Source: Collinsella sp. (GTDB lineage Bacteria; Actinomycetota; Coriobacteriia; Coriobacteriales; Coriobacteriaceae). Taken from it: DNA of 64,000 nt. The notes beneath the pieces were generated by a model. The model saw nothing but the letters and a program-made list of their open reading frames with translations. It was not told where the DNA came from and did not search any database. Of the stretch, positions 22,849-31,144 are shown piece by piece. Both the position numbers and the translations under genes were made by a program. The stretch is taken from the NCBI GenBank assembly GCA_019414205.1, contig DXML01000009.1:171895-235894 (forward strand). The letters are read 5' to 3'. The first letter of the stretch is position 1. Each line of letters opens with the position of its first letter.

Positions 22849-22894
22849 AACCTACCAAAAAGGGACAGGTTTATTTTGGCAGGTTTTATCTGGG
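22849..22894 (-). repeat. 45-bp leader hairpin element, copy before the folate gene
   Basis: Read on the minus strand this is almost identical to 11234-11278. Here the stem is ACCTGCCAAAA with TTTTGGTAGGT, a G-U pair replacing the A-C mismatch of the other copy. Confidence 0.7.
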
Positions 22895-22909
22895 CAAATG
22901 TCGAAACCA

Positions 22910-22943
22910 CCACAAAGGTGCCTGTCCCCTTTGTGGTGGTTTT
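22910..22943. repeat. Palindrome on the downstream side of hicAB
   Basis: AAACCACCACAAAGG and CCTTTGTGGTGGTTT can pair around a TGCCTGTCC-type loop. It resembles the palindrome at 23642-23678 on the other side of hicAB and may be a two-way terminator. Confidence 0.6.
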
Positions 22944-22959
22944 GGCCCATGCGTTAACG

Positions 22960-23289
22960 CTATAACGCCGCGGCGATTGCTTCAGTCACAAACTTATTGA
23001 GTGACTCACCCTTCTTTGCCGCTGCCAGTGCTGCCTGCTTGTGAAGCTCGGAGCCTGTTCTCACATTGAACGAGCCCTTAAAAGCCCGCTCTGGTTCCTT
23101 GCCCTTTTCGGCACAAAACTCAAGGTAATCGTCGACGGCGTCGTGGAAGCATTGCTCCACTTCTTCAGCCGTGGAGCCTTCAAATACAATTGCGTCCCTA
23201 ATGCCGGCGACCATACCTGTTAGTACATGCTGCTCGGCATCGAACTCGACTGGGGCGAAATAGCCCTTGTATGCCAAAACGTTACTCAT
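22960..23289 (-). CDS. hicB: HicB-family antitoxin
   Basis: This 109-residue protein is the antitoxin of a type II HicAB pair. The N-terminal half has the degenerate RNase-H-like HicB fold (YKGYFAPVEFDAEQHVLTGMVAGIRDAIVFEG, then EEVEQCFHDAVDDYLEFCAEKG). The C-terminal half is a ribbon-helix-helix DNA-binding domain (FKGSFNVRTGSELHKQAALAAAKKGESLNKFVTEAI). ATG 23289 was chosen over 23304 because GGAGG lies at proper distance. The gene overlaps the end of hicA by 8 bases, so translation is coupled. HicB neutralises HicA and represses the operon. Confidence 0.87.
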   Translation of the reverse strand: MSNVLAYKGYFAPVEFDAEQHVLTGMVAGIRDAIVFEGSTAEEVEQCFHDAVDDYLEFCAEKGKEPERAFKGSFNVRTGSELHKQAALAAAKKGESLNKFVTEAIAAAL

Positions 23290-23545
23290 GACTGCCTCCG
23301 ACATCCTGCAGAAATCGAACGATGTTTCGAATTGTCCCCGCTGTCAATTCGTCAGATGGATGAGGCGCGTGCATCACGAACATCCTGCCATCTGAGGGCC
23401 TGTAGAAGCGAATGCGCGATCCGGATGTCTTGCCTTTGCTGTCCATTTCAAAGCCATATGAGGCCATGACTTTTAAAAAATCGGCATACCGATACGTCGA
23501 AGGGCAGCTAAACAGTTGGGCGATGAGTTTATCGGTTCGAGTCAT
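23282..23545 (-). CDS. hicA: HicA-family mRNA interferase toxin
   Basis: This 87-residue protein is a HicA/YcfA toxin, a small double-stranded-RNA-binding-like ribonuclease that cuts mRNA. The core sequence YADFLKVMASYGFEMDSKGKTSGSRIRFYRPSDG leads to MHAPHPSDELTAGTIRNIVRFLQDVG, in which a His of the MHAPHP segment is the expected catalytic residue. It comes first in the operon, followed by hicB with overlap. Operator candidates are GAACAAGTGTTC at 23629-23640 and two ATAGAACA boxes at 23609 and 23626 upstream. Confidence 0.85.
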   Translation of the reverse strand: MTRTDKLIAQLFSCPSTYRYADFLKVMASYGFEMDSKGKTSGSRIRFYRPSDGRMFVMHAPHPSDELTAGTIRNIVRFLQDVGGSHE

Positions 23546-23606
23546 CCCGCCTCACATTCCGCAACTATATTCTAGTTGCAATTTAAATCCGATGCAATCA
23601 CCCATA

Positions 23607-23640
23607 CTATAGAACATGTGTACGTATAGAACAAGTGTTC
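23607..23640 (-). promoter_or_regulatory. Candidate HicB operator upstream of hicAB
   Basis: Two direct TATAGAACA boxes, 17 bases apart, are followed by the small palindrome GAACAAGTGTTC. The region is 60-95 bases upstream of the hicA start. Confidence 0.4.
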
Positions 23641-23641
23641 G

Positions 23642-23678
23642 AACCACTACAAAGGGGCCTGTCCCCTTTGTAGTGGTT
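23642..23678. repeat. Perfect 16-bp palindrome upstream of hicAB
   Basis: AACCACTACAAAGGGG and CCCCTTTGTAGTGGTT pair perfectly around CCTGT. It lies between hicA and the end of the M16 peptidase gene and can terminate the latter. Confidence 0.65.
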
Positions 23679-23691
23679 TTGCTTGCTGTGG

Positions 23692-26600
23692 TTAGCCCAT
23701 CAGGTCGACTACGTTAAAGCCGGCGTTGCTCTTGGCGATGACGTCGCGGCCGCCAAAGACGCAGGTGGGCGACTCGGCTGCGATGCGCGTCACGTCGGCG
23801 CCGAGCGAGCGCAGCTCACCGGGCGTGGCGGCGAGCATCTGGGCGCGACGCTCCTCGCGCGCATGCGGATCGAGCCCGGCCAGGTAGGTCGTGTTGCGGC
23901 GCTTGGTGAGCGCGTACGGCTTCACCGGCGCGTCCATGCCGCTCACGCAGCTCACGATAAAGCCCTCAAAGGCGGCCTCGTCGGGCTCAAAGCTGCCAAG
24001 CCATGCACCCGCGCGCTCCACGCGCTCAATCGAAGGATCGATCGCCGGGTCGCGGTAGGTGTAGAACGCCGTCTGGCGCTCGCCGGCTGCGCGGAATCCG
24101 CAGCCGTATGCGCCGCCCTTCACGCGGATCTCGTTCCACAGATAGTCGTAGGAGAGCGCGTTGGCGGCAACCGCCCAGGCGCCCGTCACGTCAAGCCCCA
24201 AGCGACGCGGGTCGCACGCGCTTGCCGCAAAGCAGATGTCGCTGGGGATCACGAAAGCCTCGTGGCGGTCGCACGGCGCCGGCGCCACGAGCGCGTCGCG
24301 GCCGGCGCCATCGCCCGCGCCAAGCCCCAGGTTGCCCGCGGCATCCCAGTACGCGTCAAAGTCCTCGTTGCTGCCGGTAAAGCTCGCCATGCAGCCATCG
24401 GCCACAAAGATGCGGCCTGCCAGTTCGGTAAGCTTGGCGCGCAGGTCGTCCAGGCGCTCGTCAAAGTGGTCGAGCAGATTGCGAAGGAACAGGTAGAAGT
24501 TCACGCCCGAAAGCTGCTCGCGCACCACGGCCGAAGGCGAGCTGTAGCTCATCGCGCGACCGAGCGCCGCCGAGTGACCGTTGTTGATAAAGCCCTGCTC
24601 AAGCCCAATGCGAATCTGCGTGAGCACGTCGCGCACGCGGTCGGCGTCGGCATCTGCCAAAAGCGTGCTCGACCATACCTCGCGCGGCAGACTCGCCAGT
24701 GCATCAATCTTCTCGGACAGGGCGCCGGCGCTCACCAGCAGGTAGGGGCGCACGCCGTCCACGTCGGGCTGGGTCATGACTTCGGTCGTAAAGCTCAAAA
24801 AGCCCAGCTTGCCAGCGAGCAAGTTGTCGAGTTCCTCGGCCGAGTGCTCGCGCGTGGGCAGCTGCTTAAGCAGGCGGCAGAGCAGCGTCACATAGGGCAG
24901 GTCCTCAAACGCGACGCAGCTCAGGTCGAAATACTGCATGGCGTAGGCCAGGCGGTTGGTAGGGATGTCGTGGCGCAGACAGACGATGGGCGCGGTCGTG
25001 TCCACGACCAGCGGTGGTTCGGGGCGCGCCTCGCCAATGTCGGACACGCGCAGGCGCGGCAGCGTGGCCTTGTCCTCGGGCGTGTCCTCGGCTTCCTGCG
25101 CGGCACGCAGCGCGGCCGTGCGCTCGACCACGTCGGCCAGCTCGGAATCGGTCATGGCGTCGCGCTTGGCTGCCAGCTCGATGGCCTCGGCACCCTCCGA
25201 ACCCTCGGCGGCGTCCACCGGCACCAGCTCGACGAGCGCCATGTGGTCGTTCTCCAGCACCAGCTCGCGCAGCAGGTCCTCAAAGTAGGTGCCGTCCAGC
25301 TCGCTACGCAGCTCCTCGTACACCGGGCCGTACTTGAGTGCCAGCGTCGCGGCGTCGTCATCGTAGAGCCAGGTGCTCAGCGCGTCGCACGCAATGGCCA
25401 CGCCGTCGGCGATGCCGTAGTCGCGCTGGCGCAGATCGTATTCGTTGCTGCTGATGATGGCTTCCAGGCGCTCGCGCGGAACGCCGTGCTCGCACAGGTC
25501 GCGGCAGGCGTCCTGGAACACGCGGCGCAGCTCGCGCGCCACGCCGGGCTGCGCGTTTTGCAACATGATGAGCTCGTAGGGCTGCAGGCTCTCGGCCGCG
25601 GTGTAGCTCACCACGTTGCCGCCCAGGCCGGCGGCCAGAATGGTCTTCTTGACCGGCGCCTCGTTGGAGCCCAGCAGCGCCTCGAACAGGATATCCGCCG
25701 CGATCGTGCGTTTGCGGTCGAGCGCGCTGCCCAACACAAGGCCCAGGCCCACCAGGGCGTTCTCGGGTGTGGTGGCCATCTCGATGCGCTTGTACTCGCA
25801 GGTCACGGGCGCCTGCGCGTCCAACGGATTGGGCGCCAGCGTGGACGGGTCCTCGCCGGCGGCAACGGCAGCGTCCATGCGGCGGCTCGCGGCACTCGGC
25901 TGCGACAGATAGCGCTCGTCCAAAAAGGCCAGTGCGCGGTCCACGTCCAGGTCGCCGTAGAGCGTGATGTAGGAGTTGGAGGGATTGTAGTGTCGCGCGT
26001 GCGTGTCCAGGAACTGCTCGTAGGTGAGCGCGGGAATCGCGCGCGGGTCGCCGCCGCTCTCGTGCGCATAGGCGGTGTCGGGATAGAGCGCGGCGTTGAC
26101 GGCATCGTCCAGCACGCTCATGGGGTCGGACAGCGCGCCCTTCATCTCGTTGAACACCACGCCGTTATAACGCAGCGTGCCCTCGTGCAGGCTCGCGGCG
26201 CTGCTGTCGTCGTCGCCCTCCGGCAGGTCCAGTTCGTAGTGCCAGCCCTCCTGCTCAAAAATGGTGGGCTTGGTATAGATGGCCGGGTTGAACACCGCGT
26301 CCAGGTACACGTCCATCAGGTTATACAGATCCTGCTCGTTGGTGGTGGCAACGGGGTAGATGGTCTTGTCGGGGTAGGTCATGGCGTTGAGGAACGTCTG
26401 CATGGAGCTCTTGATCAGGTCGACAAACGGCTCCTTGACGGGAAACTTGGCCGATCCGCACAGCACCGAGTGCTCAAGAATATGGAACACGCCGGTGGAA
26501 TCGGCCGGCGGCGTCTTAAAGCCAATGGCAAAGGCCTTGTTCTCGTCGTCGCACGCCAGGTACAGCAGACGAGCGCCCGAGGCAGTGTGTCGCAGCACGT

Positions 26601-26721
26601 AAGCGTCCGAGTCGAGCTCGGGCACGGCCTCGCGGCGCTCGACGGCAAAGCCGTGGCAGGTAGTGCCGGGCACCAGCAGTGCAGCGGCTGCGGCGCGCGG
26701 GTCGGTTGAGGTGGTGGGCAT
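23692..26721 (-). CDS. M16C presequence-type metallopeptidase (insulinase family)
   Basis: This 1009-residue protein belongs to the M16C (PreP/Cym1/FalcilysIn) group of zinc peptidases, which enclose and degrade short peptides. The inverted zinc motif HxxEH is H80-ILEH with H84 and E83, and the third ligand is a downstream Glu in the ENALVG or EEVF-type region; TGVFHILEHSVLCGSAKFPVKEPFVDLIK is the classic family block. The second half contains the usual catalytically inactive M16 repeat. The start at 26721 has AAAGGAG upstream on the minus strand; a longer frame to 26784 lacks one. No signal peptide is seen, so it acts in the cytoplasm, probably in peptide turnover. Confidence 0.93.
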   Translation of the reverse strand: MPTTSTDPRAAAAALLVPGTTCHGFAVERREAVPELDSDAYVLRHTASGARLLYLACDDENKAFAIGFKTPPADSTGVFHILEHSVLCGSAKFPVKEPFVDLIKSSMQTFLNAMTYPDKTIYPVATTNEQDLYNLMDVYLDAVFNPAIYTKPTIFEQEGWHYELDLPEGDDDSSAASLHEGTLRYNGVVFNEMKGALSDPMSVLDDAVNAALYPDTAYAHESGGDPRAIPALTYEQFLDTHARHYNPSNSYITLYGDLDVDRALAFLDERYLSQPSAASRRMDAAVAAGEDPSTLAPNPLDAQAPVTCEYKRIEMATTPENALVGLGLVLGSALDRKRTIAADILFEALLGSNEAPVKKTILAAGLGGNVVSYTAAESLQPYELIMLQNAQPGVARELRRVFQDACRDLCEHGVPRERLEAIISSNEYDLRQRDYGIADGVAIACDALSTWLYDDDAATLALKYGPVYEELRSELDGTYFEDLLRELVLENDHMALVELVPVDAAEGSEGAEAIELAAKRDAMTDSELADVVERTAALRAAQEAEDTPEDKATLPRLRVSDIGEARPEPPLVVDTTAPIVCLRHDIPTNRLAYAMQYFDLSCVAFEDLPYVTLLCRLLKQLPTREHSAEELDNLLAGKLGFLSFTTEVMTQPDVDGVRPYLLVSAGALSEKIDALASLPREVWSSTLLADADADRVRDVLTQIRIGLEQGFINNGHSAALGRAMSYSSPSAVVREQLSGVNFYLFLRNLLDHFDERLDDLRAKLTELAGRIFVADGCMASFTGSNEDFDAYWDAAGNLGLGAGDGAGRDALVAPAPCDRHEAFVIPSDICFAASACDPRRLGLDVTGAWAVAANALSYDYLWNEIRVKGGAYGCGFRAAGERQTAFYTYRDPAIDPSIERVERAGAWLGSFEPDEAAFEGFIVSCVSGMDAPVKPYALTKRRNTTYLAGLDPHAREERRAQMLAATPGELRSLGADVTRIAAESPTCVFGGRDVIAKSNAGFNVVDLMG

Positions 26722-26858
26722 ATGCAGTCTCCTTTGACGCCCCAGCGGGGGCGAATCGAGTCGAATCCTCGAGAGTATACCCATATGGGGCTGCGGTTCT
26801 GCGGCGAACTGGAGACGATGCTAGCGGATTGGGCGAAGGGCTCGCGTGCCCGCCGCAC

Positions 26859-27035
26859 GAGCGTGGAAAATTGGACACTCGCCAAACGAGAGTGGATATT
26901 CGGACGGACGAGCGAGGATTTCCGGATACCTATCGAACGAGAGTGGATATTTGGACGGAATTTGCCGCAAAAGCCCCAAAAACCGTCCAAATATCCACTC
27001 TCGATATCCGACCGTCCGAAAATCCTCGCTCGTCC
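26859..27035. repeat. GAGCGTGG repeat array 3, partly palindromic
   Basis: Four direct units (26859, 26888, 26910, 26939; for example GAGAGTGGATATTCGGACG) are followed by two inverted units (26982-27003 and about 27012-27031). The unit at 26939 and its inverted copy pair perfectly over about 20 bp across a short loop. This array is more diverged from the consensus than arrays 1 and 2. Confidence 0.7.
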
Positions 27036-27211
27036 ATCACTCGCGTATCTCTCGTCCCTCATTCGTCTCTAATATGAGAGATGACAGGAAGATGAGAGAA
27101 AAATATGAGAGATAACTGAGCAGCAAAGAGACAGGCAATCATGGTATTGTCTCAATACCGATTGTTCTACCAGCAAAAATATGTATAAATGAAGCAAATG
27201 GTAGACATTCC

Positions 27212-27265
27212 ATCTCTATCTATCTCTTATCTCTAAGCCGAGAGATAGAGAGATAAATGAGAGAT
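27212..27265 (+). promoter_or_regulatory. Pyrimidine/purine hairpin in the AlbA_2 leader
   Basis: A run of CTATCT words pairs with the following GAGATAGAGAGATAA run around TAAGCC. It lies about 80 bases before the AlbA_2 gene and may be an operator or attenuator. Confidence 0.4.
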
Positions 27266-27342
27266 AATTACGAGAGATAACTGAGAGACGAGGGAAATCT
27301 ATCCGCGGCATTCTCCGCAGGACCGAGCGAAAGGACGTGCAG

Positions 27343-28809
27343 ATGAACGAAAACGAGCTGACCGGTCTGCTTGAGTCTTTAAGGCGTATGGGCTCGGATG
27401 ATCTTAACGTCGAAGTGAAGGAGAGCGCCACGACGCTTTCCCGCGACGTATGGGAAACGGTGAGCGCATTCGCGAACACTGCCGGCGGAATCATCGTGCT
27501 CGGAGTGAGTGAGCGCGCAGGTTTTGTCCCGGTTGAGAACTTCGAGACCGAGAAAGTGCTCAACCAATTTGTGTCAGGCATGGGTGATGCGGGCGGTCGA
27601 GGAAAGCTGGCCAATCCGCCTAAATACACGATCGAGCGAGTGGAGCTTCAGGGCGTCATCGTTCTCGTCATTACGATTGAGGAGCTCGATCCGTCGAGCA
27701 AGCCCTGCTATGTCATAGAGCGGGGCGCCCAGGGCGGCAGCTACAAGCGCATCGATGACAAAGATGTGCCGCTTTCATCGACTGAGGTGCTCGCATTGGC
27801 GTCATACGGTCGAGCGACTCCGAGCGATCGCGACGCGGTGGCGGGTGCGGGCGCGGACAATCTCGACGAGACGCTGGTCGACCGTACGATAGATCGGGCT
27901 TTCTCGTTGACGCCCCGGGCAATGCGCGGCGCGCCGGACAAACAAACGAAGCTGGAGCGCCTAAATATCCTTGATTCCCAGGGCAATGTCACCAAGGCTG
28001 GACTCCTAGTTGTGGGCACCTACCCTCAGCAGTTCTATCCCAAGCTCTTCATTGACGTGGCTGTCCATGCGGGAACTCAGAAGGGCATGGCGGGGTCGCT
28101 GAGGTTCATGGACCGCACAATCTGTGAGGGAACGTTGGGCGAGATGATCTCGGATGCTGTCGCGGCCGTCGCCAAGAATTTGCGGCGAACCTCGACCGTC
28201 CAAGGCGTCTCGCGTGTCGACTCGCTGGAGATTCCCGAGGAGGTTCTGCGCGAGGCAATCGCCAACGCCGTAATCCATCGAGAATACGGGGATCGGTTCT
28301 GTGGACAATCGATTGCCGTCGACGTCTTTGACGATCGTGTCGAGGTGACGAATCCTGGCGGCCTTTACGGGGGAAAGACTCGCGAGAACTTGTTTGACGG
28401 CAGCTCCCGATGCCGTAACGCGACGCTCGTGAAACTCATGTCGATTGTCCCGCTGCCGGATGGCGCAGGTTCGCCGGCTGAGGGCAATGGCTCGGGCATC
28501 CCGATGATGATCGATGCCATGCGCGCGCATGGTCTGGCCGAGCCCCTGTTCTGCCCGGGGTTCGATCGGTTCAAGGTCGTACTTTACCGTTCAAAGATCG
28601 AGCCGGTCGATCATGGCGGGGGCTTAATTGTGACGGCACTCAAACACTACGGCGAGCTGGGGACGCGTGAGCTGGCAGAACGTACGGGGCTTACGATTTC
28701 CCAGGTTAGGTCGCGCGTCAACGCGCTCATTAAGCAGGGTGAGCTTGAGCCGACGGCGCCGTCGACAAGCCGCAACCGCAAATATCGACTGTCAGAGCGC
28801 GTGGAATAA
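27343..28809 (+). CDS. Schlafen AlbA_2-domain protein with ATPase-like middle and C-terminal HTH
   Basis: This 488-residue protein has an N-terminal AlbA_2 (Schlafen-like) domain at about 15-130: the motif ESATTLSRDVWETVSAFANTAGGIIVLGV includes the conserved NTxGG. A middle region resembles the ATP-binding COG2865 family (EEVLREAIANAVIHREYGD with the N-A-x-x-H-R-x-Y box, and DVFDDRVEVTNPGGLYGG). A C-terminal winged helix (LGTRELAERTGLTISQVRSRVNALIKQG) is present. Such proteins are putative transcription regulators, and some act in phage defence. ATG 27343 has GAAAGGA 7 bases upstream. The unusual GAGAGATAA repeats upstream could be its own binding sites. Confidence 0.82.
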   Translation: MNENELTGLLESLRRMGSDDLNVEVKESATTLSRDVWETVSAFANTAGGIIVLGVSERAGFVPVENFETEKVLNQFVSGMGDAGGRGKLANPPKYTIERVELQGVIVLVITIEELDPSSKPCYVIERGAQGGSYKRIDDKDVPLSSTEVLALASYGRATPSDRDAVAGAGADNLDETLVDRTIDRAFSLTPRAMRGAPDKQTKLERLNILDSQGNVTKAGLLVVGTYPQQFYPKLFIDVAVHAGTQKGMAGSLRFMDRTICEGTLGEMISDAVAAVAKNLRRTSTVQGVSRVDSLEIPEEVLREAIANAVIHREYGDRFCGQSIAVDVFDDRVEVTNPGGLYGGKTRENLFDGSSRCRNATLVKLMSIVPLPDGAGSPAEGNGSGIPMMIDAMRAHGLAEPLFCPGFDRFKVVLYRSKIEPVDHGGGLIVTALKHYGELGTRELAERTGLTISQVRSRVNALIKQGELEPTAPSTSRNRKYRLSERVE

Positions 28810-28909
28810 ATGCGTTAGTGGACGAGGCGACCCAATAATCGACCCTCGATTGGCGCCCACTAAGGTTAAGCGGTTGTTGCCCAGTTGACGGTGATGCTAA
28901 AGACTCAGC

Positions 28910-29401
28910 TTACGCCGGCATGGCCCCGACCCCGTCCATCAAGAACAGCCTGAGAACCAGCTTGATGACATATCCCGGTTTGACTTCTGCCGCGTCAAAG
29001 ACGTGGCGCTCGGCGAGCTCGCTGCAGTATGCGTAGATATCGCGGATAAGGTCCGCGCCCGAAAGCGTAAACATGTAGCCTGCGTCCGAAAGCGCATTGG
29101 GTGCGACTGGCAACTTGGCCATGTGGCAGAACGTTTGCAGGTCGGGCGCCATAACATTCTGGTAGTCGAGGTGGCCGTTGGCATCCTGTTCGGCAAGCTC
29201 CAATTGGCGCACAAAATCCAGTGCCGCCGCTAACACAAAGCTCGGCGTAGGCGCATTGACGTCCTGAGTGGTCGCCACAAGCCTGCCAGCCGCCTGCGTG
29301 ACAAGCCAAGCGACCTCGCGCTGGCAACGCACGGCCTTGCGCGTAACCGGCTTGATGGACGAAGAAGAAACGCTCCCCTTAGGCGGATTCGAAGCAGCCA
29401 T
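28910..29401 (-). CDS. Hypothetical helical protein
   Basis: I do not recognise this 163-residue protein. After a short disordered Ser-rich N-terminus it is predicted to be mostly helical (REVAWLVTQAAGRLVATTQ, FVLAAALDFVRQLELAEQ, DLIRDIYAYCSELAERHVF, KPGYVIKLVLRLFLMD). No signal peptide or clear transmembrane segment is seen. Base composition matches neighbours, and the codon pattern (G/C third positions) supports a real gene. It converges with the AlbA_2 gene and diverges from the HNH gene, so context gives no function. Confidence 0.65.
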   Translation of the reverse strand: MAASNPPKGSVSSSSIKPVTRKAVRCQREVAWLVTQAAGRLVATTQDVNAPTPSFVLAAALDFVRQLELAEQDANGHLDYQNVMAPDLQTFCHMAKLPVAPNALSDAGYMFTLSGADLIRDIYAYCSELAERHVFDAAEVKPGYVIKLVLRLFLMDGVGAMPA

Positions 29402-29616
29402 AAGACCCTCCCATGAACGACCCGGTCCAACAAGCCCGGATGAAACACGTGCTACATCAGTATACAGGGAAGTGGGGTAGCGGGGTACAAGCGCGCCAGC
29501 GGCAAACCGAGAGCATCAACGATGTGCCGATCGCGGAATGAGATCTCGTAATAATTGACTCTCGGCCATATTATTGAGGGGCATAACTCGCGTTCGTATG
29601 GTTGTAGGTGCTGGCG

Positions 29617-30699
29617 ATGAACGACATTGACCTTGCTGTTCCGTTGATGGATGGACCAAGCTATGACCGCGCCTGCAGTCTCGTGCCTTCCGAATACGTT
29701 GAGGCATGGGAGTGGTTTCTGGGTGAGGAACAGCGCGGCGGCGTTTGGACCAGCCTTCCGCACCACACCAAGGAAGATAGCCCTCAGTATCAGTATCGTT
29801 TGAGAATTGGCTCGGACTTCTTTCCCGTAACGCGGGATTCAGGGATCTTCTGGCCGGGCCAGGATCGGGTGAAGCAAGATCCCAATAAGATCTTTGCGCT
29901 TTCGGTCCATAACTCTAAAAAGAGCTTCTACACCGATGTACCTCCGCTCTATTTGGACGATGGTACGTGGGTCATTAAGTATTCGGTCCAAGCGCCAGGC
30001 GCCGTTGGTTCTCGAGACCAGAATTACAACAGTAAAATGCTCAACTGCATGGAATGTGGCGTTCCAGTCGGAGTCATATTTGCAACCGAGGTGGGCTACA
30101 AGGTGCTCGGCCTTGCGTTTGTTGAACGGTTCGAGCCCGAAAACGGATGGTTTGTTCTGCACGGTCCTGTTCATAAAGGCGGACCGGACCCCCGTTTTGC
30201 GCCCGACATGAGCTATCTGAAGCACATGCCCGTCGATATTGAGTTTGCCGGACAGGGTACGACCGACGACGAAAAGGTCCGCTATGCGTTAAGGCGCGAG
30301 CGATTGGGGCAGCAATGGTTCCGCAAGCAGCTCGTTGCCGCCTATGATGGCCGTTGCGCGGTGTCGGACTGCGGCGTCAGCGAAGCTCTGGAGGCTGCAC
30401 ATATCGAGAATTACTCGGGACCCAAATCGCAGGTTGCCAGCAACGGCATTCTGCTTCGGCGCGACTTACATGCTTTATTCGATGCTCATCTGATTTCGTT
30501 TGAGCCTGTTTGCGGCGAATATCGGCTGTGCGGATCGTACCTGCTGGATAAGACCGGCTACGCTTCCTTTGCGGGTGCGACGCTAAGGCAGCCGAATGAG
30601 CGTCAGTGGCGACCCAATGCGGTGTTTCTTGAGGCCCATCGCATTGAGTTCGATCGCTCGGAAAAGAAGCGTGAAAAGGCGGGGCTTCTGCCGTATTAG
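29617..30699 (+). CDS. HNH endonuclease with SRA-like N-terminal region (putative type IV restriction enzyme)
   Basis: This 360-residue protein ends in an HNH nuclease domain (about 225-300): CAVSDCGVSEALEAAHIENYS gives the Cys pair and first His, and SNGILLRRDLHALFDAHLI gives the N-x-D-x-H part. The middle region (about 70-200) has DSGIFWPGQDRV, LDDGTWVIKYSVQAPG, RDQNYNSKMLNCMECGVPVGVI and YKVLGLAFVERFEP, which resembles an SRA/YDG domain that recognises modified cytosine. That arrangement is known in modification-dependent restriction enzymes. The ATG at 29617 was chosen over GTG 29608. No methylase is adjacent, consistent with type IV action. The SRA assignment is an inference. Confidence 0.72.
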   Translation: MNDIDLAVPLMDGPSYDRACSLVPSEYVEAWEWFLGEEQRGGVWTSLPHHTKEDSPQYQYRLRIGSDFFPVTRDSGIFWPGQDRVKQDPNKIFALSVHNSKKSFYTDVPPLYLDDGTWVIKYSVQAPGAVGSRDQNYNSKMLNCMECGVPVGVIFATEVGYKVLGLAFVERFEPENGWFVLHGPVHKGGPDPRFAPDMSYLKHMPVDIEFAGQGTTDDEKVRYALRRERLGQQWFRKQLVAAYDGRCAVSDCGVSEALEAAHIENYSGPKSQVASNGILLRRDLHALFDAHLISFEPVCGEYRLCGSYLLDKTGYASFAGATLRQPNERQWRPNAVFLEAHRIEFDRSEKKREKAGLLPY

Positions 30700-30821
30700 C
30701 GTATTTGGCTTTGGCATTCTTTGACGATCGTGTTGTTTGATCGGATCGCGTGGCGATGCAATCTCGCGCATGCCCGCCGGTGCATGCTCTTCCTGTTTTG
30801 TATAGCGAGAGGGGAGCGTGT

Positions 30822-31106
30822 ATGAGCTGGCGAGGCGATATTGTGATGGGGAAGTACGGAAAACTGCCGTGTGCCCTTATAGACAACAATATGTTTCCGA
30901 GCGTAGAGGTTGATTGCGGGTCGTTTGTCGTCACCTGCCCTTGCTGCGGCTCGCAAATACCGTGTCTCGACATTCGGTTCATCGATGCGCGCGACAGGTT
31001 CAGCGACGAAGTGAGAAAACAGACAGGCATTCATATGCCGGTGTATCCGGAGAAATGCCCCGTTTGTGGCCTCGATATCGTGTACGACGCCGGCGACGAG
31101 GGATAG
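30822..31106 (+). CDS. Small zinc-ribbon-like hypothetical protein
   Basis: This 94-residue protein has two cysteine clusters, TCPCCGSQIPC at about 39-49 and KCPVCGLDI at about 79-87, that look like a four-Cys zinc ribbon. I do not recognise a named family. ATG 30822 has GAGAGGGGAG upstream. It follows the HNH gene in the same direction by about 120 bases and could share its transcript. Function is unknown. Confidence 0.65.
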   Translation: MSWRGDIVMGKYGKLPCALIDNNMFPSVEVDCGSFVVTCPCCGSQIPCLDIRFIDARDRFSDEVRKQTGIHMPVYPEKCPVCGLDIVYDAGDEG

Positions 31107-31144
31107 GTGATGCGGAGGAGCTGACTGTGAAGGCCTCTCCGTCC

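Larger units (their letters stand above)
26722..27342. other. Intergenic stretch with repeat array 3 and a GAGAGAT-rich leader
   Basis: It holds array 3 (26859-27035) and an AT- and purine-rich section (27060-27300) with many GAGAGAT words. GAGAGATAACTGAG occurs at 27107-27120 and 27272-27285, and CTCTATCTATCTCTTATCTC at about 27212-27231 can pair with the GAGATAGAGAGATAAATGAG that follows. I see no gene. Confidence 0.6.

Noticed and set aside
23683..26709. A 1008-codon open frame on the plus strand
   Set aside because: It is the antisense shadow of the M16 peptidase gene, caused by GC-rich codon bias. It is rich in Val, Ala, His, Gly and Arg and has no recognisable motif.
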